19,211 nucleotides of DNA from Cudoniella acicularis. Taxonomy: Eukaryota > Ascomycota > Leotiomycetes > Helotiales > Helotiaceae. Positions 1 through 9,693 of this stretch are shown piece by piece; within the stretch, counting starts at the first letter, position 1, and each line of letters starts with the position of its first letter. Location: assembly GCA_013054445.1 (NCBI GenBank), contig JAAMPI010001125.1, positions 1 to 19,211 on the forward strand, read 5' to 3'. The translations under genes were made by a program, and so were the position numbers. The notes under the pieces are model-generated. The model ran no database searches. It saw nothing but the letters and a program-made list of their open reading frames with translations, and was not told where the DNA came from.

Positions 1-199
1 GGAAGAACGTAAAATGCTTTATCCTAAGTAACTCAAAAAGTTTCCGTGATCGACCGCCTCGATCACAGAATCGGAATCGCGATTTGCAACAAAAGTCCAG
101 ACCCCCTATATAAGTAAGAAGAATGTAAAATGCATTATCCTAAGTAACTCGAAAAGTTTCCGTGATCGACCGCTTCGATTACAGAATTATAATTGCGAA
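1..199. repeat. 83-bp direct repeat, two copies, each with a hairpin
   Basis: Positions 1-83 and 117-199 are near-identical copies with an offset of 116 bp. They share the core ATCCTAAGTAACTC followed by AAAAGTTTCCGTGATCGACC. The differences are mostly C/T and G/A transitions. Each copy holds an inverted repeat: GTGATCGA, a 5-nt loop, then TCGATCAC at 46-66, and the same structure at 162-182 with one G-T pair in place of G-C. The window begins inside or at the edge of the first copy, so the full unit may be longer. No protein can be assigned to it. It may be a repeat-family end or a satellite-like unit; this cannot be decided from one window. Confidence 0.75.
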
Positions 200-970
200 C
201 CAGCGAGCAGGGAGAGCAGACGCACCTCTTCGGCGAAAGGAGAGGAAGGCCAGAGGGCTCCTGGAATCCAAGAGGTGGGACATGAGTATATTTCATTTGG
301 TAATCAAGAAGTTCGTGCCAAGAAGCATCTAGGCGACGGTGGGTGCTCTTAGCTACAAGCGCCGGCGAGATTCCCAAAATAAGTACTGAACGTAAGAGGA
401 AGACGACGAGGAGGTATTAGATATACACGGGAATCCAATTGCCCTCCACCTAGGAGATATGCTACATTGCGACTTCTTACGATCAAGACTATCCGTGCGG
501 ATAATAAGCTGATTACTTCCTGGTGGTCCCGAAACCAAAAAGTCCACCCACATTTATACTGATCGAATCGTCTCCGGCCCCAGTCGATGTGAGTGGAAGG
601 GCGCTTAGGCATTCTTCCACAATCTCCTGGTATTCTTCACCACCTCGTCCGGGTGGCCAGATATGGGACTCAGCATCGAAACCTAAGAGCCTACCAATTT
701 CAATCAAGTCGTCTCCCTTACCCACTTATACGCAGATCCAAACACCCGATCTGGAAGAAGCCCACGGCATCGCCAACGTTCTCATCGCTCCATACTCAGA
801 GCCAAATATTCGGCGTAGTATCCAAGAACAAGTCCCCAGCGTTTTTGCCAATTGAGCCGTCTCCTTTTGTAATTGATACCAACAACCAAAGCCCTGGCGT
901 ACTCGAAGGACACACAAACTCAAGGACGTCCTCTTCGAAGCATATCCTCAAGGGACACGCCAAAGTCAAC
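135..970 (-). pseudogene. Possible decayed coding sequence, unrecognised
   Basis: The minus strand has several short open stretches in different frames that read like protein rather than noise. About 940-780 reads with a KRRR patch followed by NWQKRWG. 725-513 includes GFDAESHIWPPGRGGEEYQE. 513-349 and 377-135 follow, the last with DASWHELLDYQMKYTH. No frame stays open across the region and no splice pattern joins the pieces, so this is best read as one or more genes broken by stops and frameshifts. I do not recognise the family. Plus-strand ORFs over 523-979 are proline- and serine-rich and are probably mirror readings. Chance ORFs remain possible. Confidence 0.25.
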
Positions 971-1000
971 CAGTCTTAAGGGAAGGCCGTTCAAAATGGT

Positions 1001-2063
1001 TATGCAATTCTACAACAGGGGGCCCGTTGTTCAACCCAAGTCATGAACAAGAAGGCAGGAAGTATTCAGAAGAGTCTAGGTGGATTTGAGTTTGTTTGAA
1101 GAGTATATGTTTTTAGTAGCAGTTATGACTTCATTTTGAAAGGAGGGATTTGAGGTATGATCTTGGGATCGGAACATAATCGCTTGATATTGCTTGCTAC
1201 TATTACAGACTAGAGGTTATCTCATTTAGATAAAGCAAAGACACAGGGGTCTGAGAGAATAAATCCAATGTGTTTAAGACGATAAGATTAATGCTTCAAA
1301 ACTTGAATTGTTTCGCGCTTACTGCACGACACTACACATAGAGCCCGAGCTTGTAAATTATTATGTACACACAAGAGTTTGTAGCAATCAGCGTTCTTGA
1401 TCTCCCAGCCATGCTAATCCGAGGGGTCAGGCGTGGTTGGACAAAGAGCACCTACGATACCAGGTAGGATTAAATAAGCAAAAAGGTAACTCAGGCTAGG
1501 CAGGAGAGGATATATTAATTTTCAGGCGATACTGGAGAAGGTGGTTTAGGACTTCCTAATAGGCTAGGCGGGAGCAACGCTACCCTCCTGGTCAGGCAGG
1601 ATTAAGCGACTCTAAAAAAAACACAGGCGATGCCGGAGAGTGAGTGGGAAAATCATGGCTGGGAGAGAACTGGCTAGGAGACCAAGAACGCCGGTAGCAA
1701 CTAAAGAGAATAGAGCAAATGTAGACCTCTGCTAGATAAAGGCAACCGGATAGTGATATCCCATGAGAACGACAAGGTACAAATCCATTTCAACCCTAAT
1801 TTCTGAGAGAAGATACCAGGAACCAGATAAGTAATATCCCACTGTGAACAAAAACGAGAAGGCAAATTGGAACAAAATAACAGAAATAAAATGCATAAGG
1901 TAATATATCCCATCGACCAGTGACTTCATAGAAAATCAAACACTCTCAATTGACAGTATTGTCGCTTCTTTGAATGGGCCGAACGCCTGACCGGCGATGA
2001 CGACTTCTTACGCACTGTAGGTCGCTTGATAGCATCACCAGAAGCCTTGATGAAGACTGTTTG
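1001..2063. other. Gene-free stretch with short imperfect repeats
   Basis: No ORF with coding character is visible on either strand. From about 1480 to 1690 the sequence is rich in CAGGC, TAGGC and GGAGAG words. One short imperfect direct repeat (CAGGCGATACTGGAGA at 1523 and CAGGCGATGCCGGAGA at 1624) lies in it. ORFs at 1701-1929 on the minus strand are short, hydrophobic and unremarkable. Nothing else could be supported. Confidence 0.5.
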
Positions 2064-2337
2064 CTATGTTTTCGAGACTCGTTGGTTTGAAGAAGCAAGG
2101 CGGTCCTTGGTACGAGCTAGGGGTGATATTGCTGACCGAGTCTTAGACATATGAGGCTTTCTCTTAGCAGCGACCACCTGATTTTTAGTGTGAAGAACCT
2201 TCTTGGGAATGATCATGTTGCCTATGGCTGGGGCAGAGAGATCCCGTGGAGGGCTTGTTTCGGGGTCGGTTACAGCAACATCCTCGTCGGCTGGCTTTCG
2301 GTCTGCTGCTGGGACATTGGCTGATTCCTTTAATCGA

Positions 2338-2493
2338 TTCCTCTCCTTACCCGATATAGGGCGGCGACGCTTCACTGGAAACGGAGATAGTGCAGCGTGA
2401 AGATCACTCGAGGATGCACTAGCTAAGGCCTTCAGTTACTTCCTCTCCTTGCCCGATATGAGGCGACGGCGCTTCACCGGAAGCAGAGATGAT
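2338..2493 (-). repeat. 102-bp internal tandem duplication (two copies of the basic-motif end)
   Basis: The segment ending near 2493 and the one ending near 2391 match at an offset of exactly 102 bp (34 codons). Both encode PVKRRR followed by ISGKER on the minus strand. The unit is therefore in frame and was made inside the coding sequence of the decayed gene. At equivalent positions the upstream copy has TAA (2438-2436) and the downstream copy CGA (2336-2334), which places the stop as a later change in one copy. Confidence 0.75.
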
Positions 2494-3460
2494 GCCGGGT
2501 GCGGAGTGACTGAAAAAATATCGTTTGAAATCTTCGGCTGTGGCGACTTATCGTCGGGGCTTTGGTGGCGAGCTTGACCAGAACCATCGACCTGCTTTGC
2601 ATGAGGAGGGGGTGAAGGCGATAGAGGATCGATGAAAACAGGAGCTTTGTGAAAGGTTCGGAGGAGGGCTTTGCGTTTTGGGGGGAGAGGTGCTCCAATA
2701 GGAGAAGAAGGCAGCATAGAAGCACGGGTCGACTCGAGGCTTGTAGCTACTGGCGACAAAGTTAAATCGATGACTTCGATGTCTCCACCCACTAGAGTAA
2801 TAGAGATTGGTGTTGCTGATACTCTAGTTACCGGAATTCTTTGACCAGATAGACCTTGCTCCGTGTCTTCGCTATCAGTGTCAGATATACCATCGTTATC
2901 GAAATAACCGCTCGGGAGATGCCCGGCATTGTCCCCGTTATCAGTGACGAACAAGCTATTCCGATCATCATCACCATCGGTATCAGAGAAGAGTTGATTA
3001 CCGTCATAATCAGTAGCCGTCGAGGGTAGGTTATCTTCATCATCGCTGTTCGTCGAACTGCCTGGCAAACCTTCAGCATCTGCCACTTGGGACTCAGCCG
3101 GGTCCTTGAGAGCTTGAAGAGCTTGAGCGAGGATCTTCTTACGTGCACGAGCATCGCGCATCTTCTGCGCATTGACCAGATGGTCCTCCTTCTTTCTTTC
3201 ACGGAGCTCTTCTTCCGAAAGAGTGGAGAGGGAGGTCTCTTTCGTCCTTTGAACTTCAATTGGTTGTATTGGGCTAATTGGGAAGGTGATAATGTAGCCT
3301 TCGCGAGGGCGTCATTCTTCTTTGCTGTTTCCCTCGACTTCTGTACAGTCGCTGCCTTTTGGCTCCTTAGTCCCCATAGGTTTCGGCAAGACTGCTGCTC
3401 TCTTCTTGGGATGTCGACGGCGGTTGTTCTTCCTCTTCCGTTCGTAGTACTCCTTCAAGT

Positions 3461-3480
3461 CCCCCCCCCCCCCCCCCCCC
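3461..3480. repeat. 20-nt C homopolymer
   Basis: Twenty consecutive C residues on the plus strand (G on the minus strand) sit inside the decayed gene. They lie where the coding reading goes from RDRRYKASLTG into EYYERKRKNN and the frame changes. The run could be real slippage expansion or a sequencing or assembly error, because homopolymers of this length are error-prone. Confidence 0.9.
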
Positions 3481-4277
3481 TGTGAGAGATGCCTTATATC
3501 TGCGGTCCCTGGCTCTTGCAGACTCGGTTTTCATCTCCCGGTATAACTGTAGGTCCTGGGGCGTAGAGCCTTTTGGATAACTCATCCGCTTTGCTGACTG
3601 CCGACGCTCTTTGCTAATTTTGCCCACCCATCGTAGAAGGGTGAATGAGAACAAACATCCTTCCAAGGTAAGTTCGTGATGCCCCATGGGCATATATCAA
3701 GCAGTTCTTGGTCAACAAGATGGTCTGCAAAAGCACCTAACCACGCCGTGAAAACAGCCTCCGCAATGTAGCTTAATATGCATGTTTGCTCCATAATCTC
3801 AGGGTTGGCGTCCCGGTCCGTCTCGAATTTGCACAAGGTAACGAAGGTGCCTTGGCGAGTGTTGTCATCGTCGGCAAAGAGAGAATGATGGTACGATGGA
3901 CTTGTCTACAAGAGTAGGTAGTCAATACACTTCTAACTAGCACCGGAGACGTTTGCTTTAAGACAGGCGGACTTACGATTTGTGCCCAGGGAGATTCATG
4001 AGAGGATTTCCTGCCAGCCAGTCCACCATTCGACTTATATGCGAAACCGATGTGCGGAGAATCAGAAAGAAAAAAGGGCAAACAGACAGGCGATACCTAC
4101 CATATCGACTGAGATGGCCACCATGCTAGCACGCGGTGTGCTGCTGCTTGGAGTGTTGAAATTGCGAAGGTCGTCGCTGTCCCTTTGCGGAAGTTGCGAG
4201 GTCACACTTCTCACACGCGCATTAGCACCATAAGAAATGAAGACCATGAACATGAAATACAACTCATTCCAAAGCAT

Positions 4278-5120
4278 CCAAAGACCAGAGTGCTTGATTC
4301 AAAATCAGCATCCAAAACCTTGGGGCATAATCGTAGAAGCCAGCAAACGTAGAATAGATAAATCAAAGATTTCCGAATCCAGTGATCTCTTCCTTTGAGC
4401 TCCAAGATCTGAAGGTGCAACAGTTCTTGGCTCACCTTGATGCACAATCTCGAGCTGTCCAAAAGCGTCTTGGCTAAAGAGAATCGAGATGTCTTAACTC
4501 GTAAATAGCTCGAGCGCTGACCTGTTCAGGACTGCAGACCGCTCTTTGCAGAGGAATCCTTCCAACTCAACCTTTCTCCACGCTGCACTGCACAATTGCG
4601 TGCATGCCATGCCGTACAGAGTGTTGCAGCACGCAGTGCTTGACCTTGACCTTGTATTGCCGCAAGCAGGCTGCAAGCAGGGCGTTGTGTGAATTGGAAA
4701 CACTCCAGTATGATGAATTTGTTGTCGAGATCGTGAGAATCGCGGCGGTGGTGAGCAATGACACGGGAGGTTTTTGCTGGGAAGAAGCGAGTGACTAGAT
4801 TTGACACCAGGGATTGGGTGTGCATCATGAAAGAGAGCACGAAGTCAAATATGGCCGCGCAAATCGCGAAAAAGAGGCGAAGGAAAAGAAGTTCATGGTC
4901 ACGGGATGAAGGAATTGAGTGAAAGAATTAGGAGGCTCAACGAGATTATATTATCTATCACAGCGATTGAAATGGAAAGTTTCAGGAAATCCTTGCCATT
5001 TTTCTCCATGCAAAGCTATCTAATCCCATCTCGCAACCAGCCACGGCTCTCATCCACCACCACCAGCATCTTGTCGTAAAGATGCACTCGTTCGGGCTCG
5101 AAAATTTGTCGGGGGAGCGT
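4278..5120. other. No gene seen; includes the likely tef1-copy 3' UTR
   Basis: Several overlapping minus-strand ORFs (for example 4526-4840, 104 residues) lack domain-like sequence and conserved motifs, and none is convincingly coding. The part next to 5120, read on the minus strand, is a GGTGGTGGTGGATGAGAG-containing sequence directly after the EF-1alpha stop codon and is probably its 3' UTR. The rest could be downstream duplicated sequence or unique intergenic DNA. Confidence 0.4.
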
Positions 5121-5725
5121 TTATTTCTGATGACAGTTAGCAAAGCTTTCAAAAATTGCTGTCTTTGGGGGCTTTGAACCTTGGCACCAGCCTTGACGGC
5201 AGCCTTTGTAACCTTGCCAGATGCTTTATCGTCCTTTACAACCTATGAAACGTATTAGCGCTATGCCTATAGGTGAGTGGTCGAACGTACACTCTTGATA
5301 ACACCAACTATGGAAGAATTAGTATGGATTCCTTGAAATATTTTGGGGTTTGGGCCTTACCAGCAACAGTCTGTCTCATATCACGGACGGCGAAACGACC
5401 AAGAGGAGGATAATCTAAACAGGGTCAGCTGGCATCAAGCAGTCCGGGGAATCTTTTCAATACCAGTAAAAGCCTGTAATTTAGTTAGCACAAGGTCAAT
5501 TAGAAGAGGGAGGGCTTGACTTACTTCAACACACATGGGCTTGGATGGAACCATCTTTACGATAGCAGCATCACCAGACTTGATGAACTTGGGAGTGTTC
5601 TCAATGGACTTTCCGGTACGGCGATCAATCTTCTCCAAGAGCTCGGAGAACTTGCAGGCAATGTGGGCAGTGTGGCAATCAAGAACTGGAGCGTAACCAG
5701 CACCAACTTGACCAGGGTGGTTGAG
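5121..5725 (-). pseudogene. tef1: 5'-truncated translation elongation factor 1-alpha copy (C-terminal domain only)
   Basis: EF-1alpha is the GTPase that carries aminoacyl-tRNA to the ribosome. Here only the last 116 codons are present, beginning at the conserved [20 protein letters not shown]. This is followed by the [15 protein letters not shown] and SGDAAIVKM motifs and the typical lysine-rich tail (KVTKAAVKAGAKK). Six exons can be placed: 5725-5525, 5473-5464, 5414-5361, 5307-5291, 5242-5180 and 5126-5121. The introns are 51, 49, 53, 48 and 53 nt, all GT...AG. Joined, they keep one frame to TAA without a single stop or indel. A full EF-1alpha is about 460 residues. The GTP-binding domain (P-loop, TKxD motif) is absent from the window, and recognisable similarity stops at about 5725. 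Retained introns show a DNA-level duplication rather than a retrocopy. The functional gene should be elsewhere. It could be expressed only if fused to another 5' exon. Confidence 0.88.
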
Positions 5726-8278
5726 GAGAGTTGTGAGGGTATATAGGAGGTAGTATTCTTCGCGCTGAATAGTTTTATTTGGGGATCTTTTCTTGCTGAG
5801 GGGGGGGTTGATTTTGTGAAGGGGTAGAGAGGTTCGAGATGTGGGAGTGAGTATCGTCGCCGATACTGCCTGGTTTTACTACCGAGAATAAAACTTTTAG
5901 AAGATGAAGTCTTTTCTAGGAGTAGAAACAAATATATTCCGCACGTACTATTAAAGATAGGTTTAGAGGACATGATTACATGACAATCCCGCCCTCAGCA
6001 CTCTCCGAAAATCATATTATGGTTCGTTGCAGCGGTTTATAATAATATATTTAGACTTGTCAGGCTACCGGCAGCCTTTATACATTGCCAAAATACAGGA
6101 AGGCAGAGAGCATTTGAGCTTACCAATATAGTGCTAGCCCTTAATTTAACCTTTAACCCTTTTTAAATTACTTGCTTCGAGTTTCTCACCATAAATTTGA
6201 CTTGTTTTTTTCTTTTCAAAAGATTCAGTGACTAGCACTTACTCTTTACTCCTATCAGTGATCGCCCTCCAAGACCATTTAGCAGAGTACTGCTTTTACG
6301 CTTCTCTGGGTGCTTGTGTCTGACTCTGCGTTTGTAGCGGCGAGAAGAGTTTAGTTTTGATATTAGGTAGAGAGGTTTAAGTCGGCTGTGAAAAAGGTGT
6401 GTAATGTTGAGGCAGAGTAACATTTAAGTTGGCAGTAGAGTCTAAAATAGCAGTGACGCCTCTCTTGACAGCACTTTTATAAATGACAGCACTGATTTCT
6501 AAAGTTCCGTTTGAAGAGATTCATCCTCTCTCCTTATTAAACCTCTACAAATAGATCATTCTTTTCTTACTAATACAAGCACTAAGCAAGGCCTAACCTT
6601 TTCCTCTCTGGGTACAGCCGTGCAGAGAATACCAGAATGGGACACGCCACTCGTTTTGCTGCAGTTTGTGGTGATTTCTGAACATAACTAATACTCGGAT
6701 AGTTAAATTCTCTACTTGAACGTGCAAAGTGTGGAAGATACAATAATTTTCTGCTGGCGCTACTGAGAAGTAGCTAAATGGAATAAGAAATGGGTGTCGA
6801 TACTGGGTGCACGAGTACTTGTGAAGTAAAGAGGAGAAGATTAGGATTGTGCATTGGTGGAAAGAATGAAGGGAAGTTTCACGACTTGAGAAATGGCTCA
6901 TTCGACGCCCTCGGAAGGCTTTAAAAGACTTTGTTCTTGTACATCCCTTGAGCCCCGACTAGTATAGCACCCGAATAATCGGTGGACGCCACACTATTGT
7001 GGTTGTGGAATTGTTGGTTAGTGTACAGTGTATAAGAGGTTGAGTACCGCAGAATCCATAGTTTCGGATCTACTAGTTTTGTGTAAGCTTCGAATTATTT
7101 CTTTCTTTGAAGGTGAGAAAGCTATTGGTTATCAAGAAAGGGGTAGCATTTGGTGGGTAACAGTGATATCTTTCTTGATAGCGAATTCCTCACTGACAAC
7201 AGGTCTTACTCTCCTACTTTAAATCAAAAGCTTCCTTACCTCTCTGACTGTCTTTTTCTTTGTTCCAAATTTACTCTCCTCTCGATTAATAGATTCTGTT
7301 TTCCCCTGCGCACTAAACGGAATATGCCGGGTTGGAACTCCTCGTCTTGAGCGGCTCGATTCCGAGGAAGACTTACTTTGGTTGCTGACTGGCATTGGAT
7401 TTCTGCTGCAATTTATAAGATAGTTGTTTAATTAAATCTCGTTTCAAATTTCTCTCCTAGTTTCTTGGTTTCCTTTTAGGGAGATTGACTTTATTTGATT
7501 TACTACTATTTCTTGAATCCAAGAACCCCCTCTAGAATTGACAAATCACAGGTTGCCGGAAACTACAAGCAGGAGTGAGATTAGTCACAATATCGAGCTC
7601 ACCCGGGAATTTCTGAAGCAGATTCGAAGAATTTAGCTTTTGAGATAGAGAATGGAGAAATGTTTTGCCTTCGAGTCAGTTTTGTTACTGGAAAGTCTAG
7701 AAACTTATAGACACTGATCTTAAAAGACTTTATTTTAGCAATCAAGCGGAATTCTAACAACTTGTGACATCGGCACTGAAAAGAGGGAAGCAAGAAGGAA
7801 TCAGTAAATGTTATGGGTATGGGAAAGGAATCAAAATATTCCCTCTCGCTACAAGAAGTATAAAACACATAATTTTGTTTTGAGTTCAAGTCTTAAAAGA
7901 AAGATTGATAAGGGAGTTTAAATTGACAGCAACTGTCTATTAGACAGTACCTTGTGTATAGCGATATGATTTCACGTCCTATTTCACAATTTAAAAGTAC
8001 TTATATTCACGAGAGATGCTATAAAGAAATCAAGAAGAAAGATCAGCATAGGCTTATTGTAAATTCATCTATGGGGTGTGGGCACTTTGTTCTTATTCTT
8101 GCGTAGAACCAGTTGCATTGAACAAGTCGGCTTGAAGTCTTTGGTCCATATTTAATGTGGGTAGACTAAAGGATACTTTATATACATTTGGACATGCCAA
8201 TTTCTTTCCTCTCTCCACAACTTAGTATTTACTGAAATTTCCATTTAAACCTTACCCTTGACCACAAATATTTACAAC
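5726..8278. other. Long gene-free, AT-rich region
   Basis: No ORF with convincing coding character was found; the longest (5557-5973 minus, partly antisense to the tef1 copy; 6593-6901 minus; 7599-7889 minus) look like chance frames. Just beyond 5725, the minus strand contains a short AGCAAGAAAAGATCCCC-like stretch that faintly resembles the EF-1alpha SKNDPP coding segment, but the frame and spacing do not fit, so I do not extend the copy. No terminal inverted repeat pair was found here by eye. It may hold regulatory or relic repeat DNA that cannot be named. Confidence 0.45.
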
Positions 8279-8920
8279 TTATCCACTCAGTTCATACACG
8301 TCACCCTCTCCCTTCGATATCCTTTCCCTGCCTTTCCTAAACAATTCATGTCCATCCGCCTCATGCACATTAGCCTCCGTCGGTAACTCCACCGCATTTT
8401 TATATCTCCGACTCCAACTCCCTCCCCATCTTTCTCCATTTCTAAGTATGCCGCCTTCTTTAGCAGCGATCTCGTCACCTTCTTCTCCAGCGTTCTTATT
8501 GCTAGCATTGGCCGAGATCCGTCGACGCCGACGATGGCATTTAACGAGAAAGAATGAGAGTAGGCTAAATAGCAAGAGAGGAACAAGTATAGAAAGGACG
8601 ATCATGGTCGTTTGGAAGTGGGGTAGAGACGAAGACGCAGCTGGAATAGCTGTTTGAACAGGCCTCTCTACCGCGGATGTTAAAGGTGGTAATGTCGTTG
8701 TTGACGGGAGAGGTCGTGAGATAGGCGTACTGAGGGGGGCGCCCGAAAGGGTTTGAAGTGTGAGCGTTGACAAAGCGGTCGAAGAGGTAGCAACGGTGTA
8801 TCCTCCGATCGGGCCTGAAAATGTCGGCTCGGCCGTAACGTAGACGACCGAGACCAGACTTTGTGCTGGCATGCGTTGCTTGATGGATCTCGCGGCATTT
8901 CGGTTTGTAAATGAGGACAT
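8279..8920 (-). CDS. Mid2-like single-pass membrane protein
   Basis: The 213-residue product has a Ser/Thr/Pro-rich N-terminal half beginning with an SVVYVTAEPTFSGPIGGYT segment, which is typical of fungal Mid2/WSC-like wall-stress or adhesion proteins. One membrane helix lies at about residues 106-126 (IVLSILVPLLLFSLLSFFLV). A KCHRRRRR stop-transfer patch follows, then an ~80-residue charged cytoplasmic tail ending ...YELSG. The S/T-rich part is a likely O-mannosylated ectodomain. No signal peptide is visible ahead of it, so the single helix may act as a signal anchor. The ATG at 8920 is the first in its open frame; the frame is open upstream to about 9055 without another ATG, so it is the best start unless an upstream exon supplies one. 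A role in cell-wall sensing is inferred from architecture only. Confidence 0.72.
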   Translation of the reverse strand: MSSFTNRNAARSIKQRMPAQSLVSVVYVTAEPTFSGPIGGYTVATSSTALSTLTLQTLSGAPLSTPISRPLPSTTTLPPLTSAVERPVQTAIPAASSSLPHFQTTMIVLSILVPLLLFSLLSFFLVKCHRRRRRISANASNKNAGEEGDEIAAKEGGILRNGERWGGSWSRRYKNAVELPTEANVHEADGHELFRKGRERISKGEGDVYELSG

Positions 8921-9077
8921 TGAAGAGTTCTTCGGGTTTGTTGCGCCTAGAAAGAGTGGTGGGAAGACTATTCTGTGTTGTATAAATGAATGCTGGGATT
9001 CAAGAACTAGGTATTTCTTGCGTATTCCCGATGTGAATTGTTGTTCCTTAATTCCAACTCAAGGATTTTGACATAGT

Positions 9078-9146
9078 CTAAAAGGAAAAAGGTTAGTGAT
9101 TTTTGTAGGGTATCAATTTTGGTCTTAGTGGGATCTTGATACTTAC
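9078..9146 (-). other. Probable 5'-UTR intron of the Mid2-like gene
   Basis: On the minus strand a consensus donor GTAAGTAT at 9146 is followed by a pyrimidine-rich TTTTTCCTTTTAG acceptor ending at 9078, giving a 69-nt intron. Downstream of the junction comes a short upstream ORF (ATGTCAAAATCC..., 8 codons) and then about 130 nt of leader to the ATG at 8920. Joining the flanks does not extend the main reading frame because a TGA lies in between, hence the 5'-UTR assignment. Confidence 0.5.
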
Positions 9147-9555
9147 TATGGCCATTGACCCTTTGCTTCAAATATCGTCCACGGAGTTCCCTTCTTCTTT
9201 TCGCCTCTCTCGAAACAATCTGCGTTATTTTGCAAGTTCTAGAGAAAAGAAAAAATTATGATGTGGAGGAGCGATAAAATAAAAGCCCAACCATAAAGAA
9301 GATGCTTAATTTCCCCAGAAATCCCTCGGCTCCTTCAAGCGGCTCCTTTCGGCACCCATCGTTTATTCCCATTTTCGTGCATCGATGTGTCGCAAAATAC
9401 ATGGTGTTCTGCGGCATAGCCCAGTCGCAGAACAGGGAAGTGTTTTAACTTGAGGGATTTTATGCACGGGTAAAATAAAGTAGAAGATTAGGAAATCAGT
9501 GCGAGAGCTTCGCTTCATTTTTAAACTATTTTCACGGTAAGGCGGGGGAGATGTC
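9147..9555. other. Upstream region of the Mid2-like gene, no other gene
   Basis: The stretch probably holds the promoter and 5' leader of the minus-strand gene at 8279-8920. One minus ORF at 9363-9575 has no recognisable features. No TATA-like or named regulatory site could be supported. Confidence 0.4.
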
Positions 9556-9693
9556 GGTTTTATGTGGGAATACAAGCGCGAGTAAATTACTTACTGCTTT
9601 CAAATTGGGATTTACAAGTTCTGGGGTTTTGTGTGGGAATACAAGCGCGGGTAAATTCCTTACTGCTTTTAAATTGGGATTTACGAGTTCTGG
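9556..9693. repeat. Two tandem copies of a 69-bp unit
   Basis: Positions 9556-9624 and 9625-9693 align at an offset of 69 bp. Each has GTGGGAATACAAGCGCG followed by GTAAATT and then AAATTGGGATTTAC and TTCTGGGGTTTTG. The few differences are mainly transitions (A/G, C/T). The first six bases of a third copy follow. No coding potential is seen. Confidence 0.85.

Larger units (their letters stand above)
2064..4277 (-). pseudogene. Decayed multi-exon gene for an unrecognised, partly acidic and basic protein
   Basis: Protein-like sequence runs down the minus strand but changes frame several times. Near the 5' end, reading is continuous if two introns are removed (4100-4034 and 3976-3901); this gives a segment with GNPLMNLPGHKSPSYHHSLF followed by FADDDNTRQGTFVTLCKF, then IMEQTCILSYIAEAVFTAWL and ICPWGITNLPWKDVCSHSPF. 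A one-base shift near 3625 then leads into KERRQSAKRMSYPKGSTPQD. A 20-nt C run (3461-3480) interrupts a basic RDRRYKAS...EYYERKRKNN segment. Further shifts lie near 3365 and 3240. The next part is a helix (STLSEEELRERKKEDHLVNA), then an Asp/Glu/Ser-rich stretch, then two basic PVKRRR blocks. A TAA at 2438-2436 cuts the frame, which otherwise continues to 2064. I recall similar fungal hypothetical proteins with a C-P-W / S-H-S-P-F motif, but I cannot name a function. The 5' limit is uncertain. Confidence 0.6.

Noticed and set aside
523..979. Two overlapping plus-strand ORFs rich in Pro and Ser
   Set aside because: They have no upstream leader features or motifs, and the opposite strand reads more like protein, so they were not listed as genes.
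4526..4840. 104-residue minus-strand ORF and two overlapping frames
   Set aside because: Several frames are open at once because stops are few in this GC-richer piece; no conserved motif or splice context supports a gene.
5726..5990. Extension of the tef1 copy upstream of 5725
   Set aside because: A faint AGCAAGAAAAGATCCCC similarity to the SKNDPP coding segment exists, but it is the wrong distance from NHPGQV and out of frame, so no exon was claimed.
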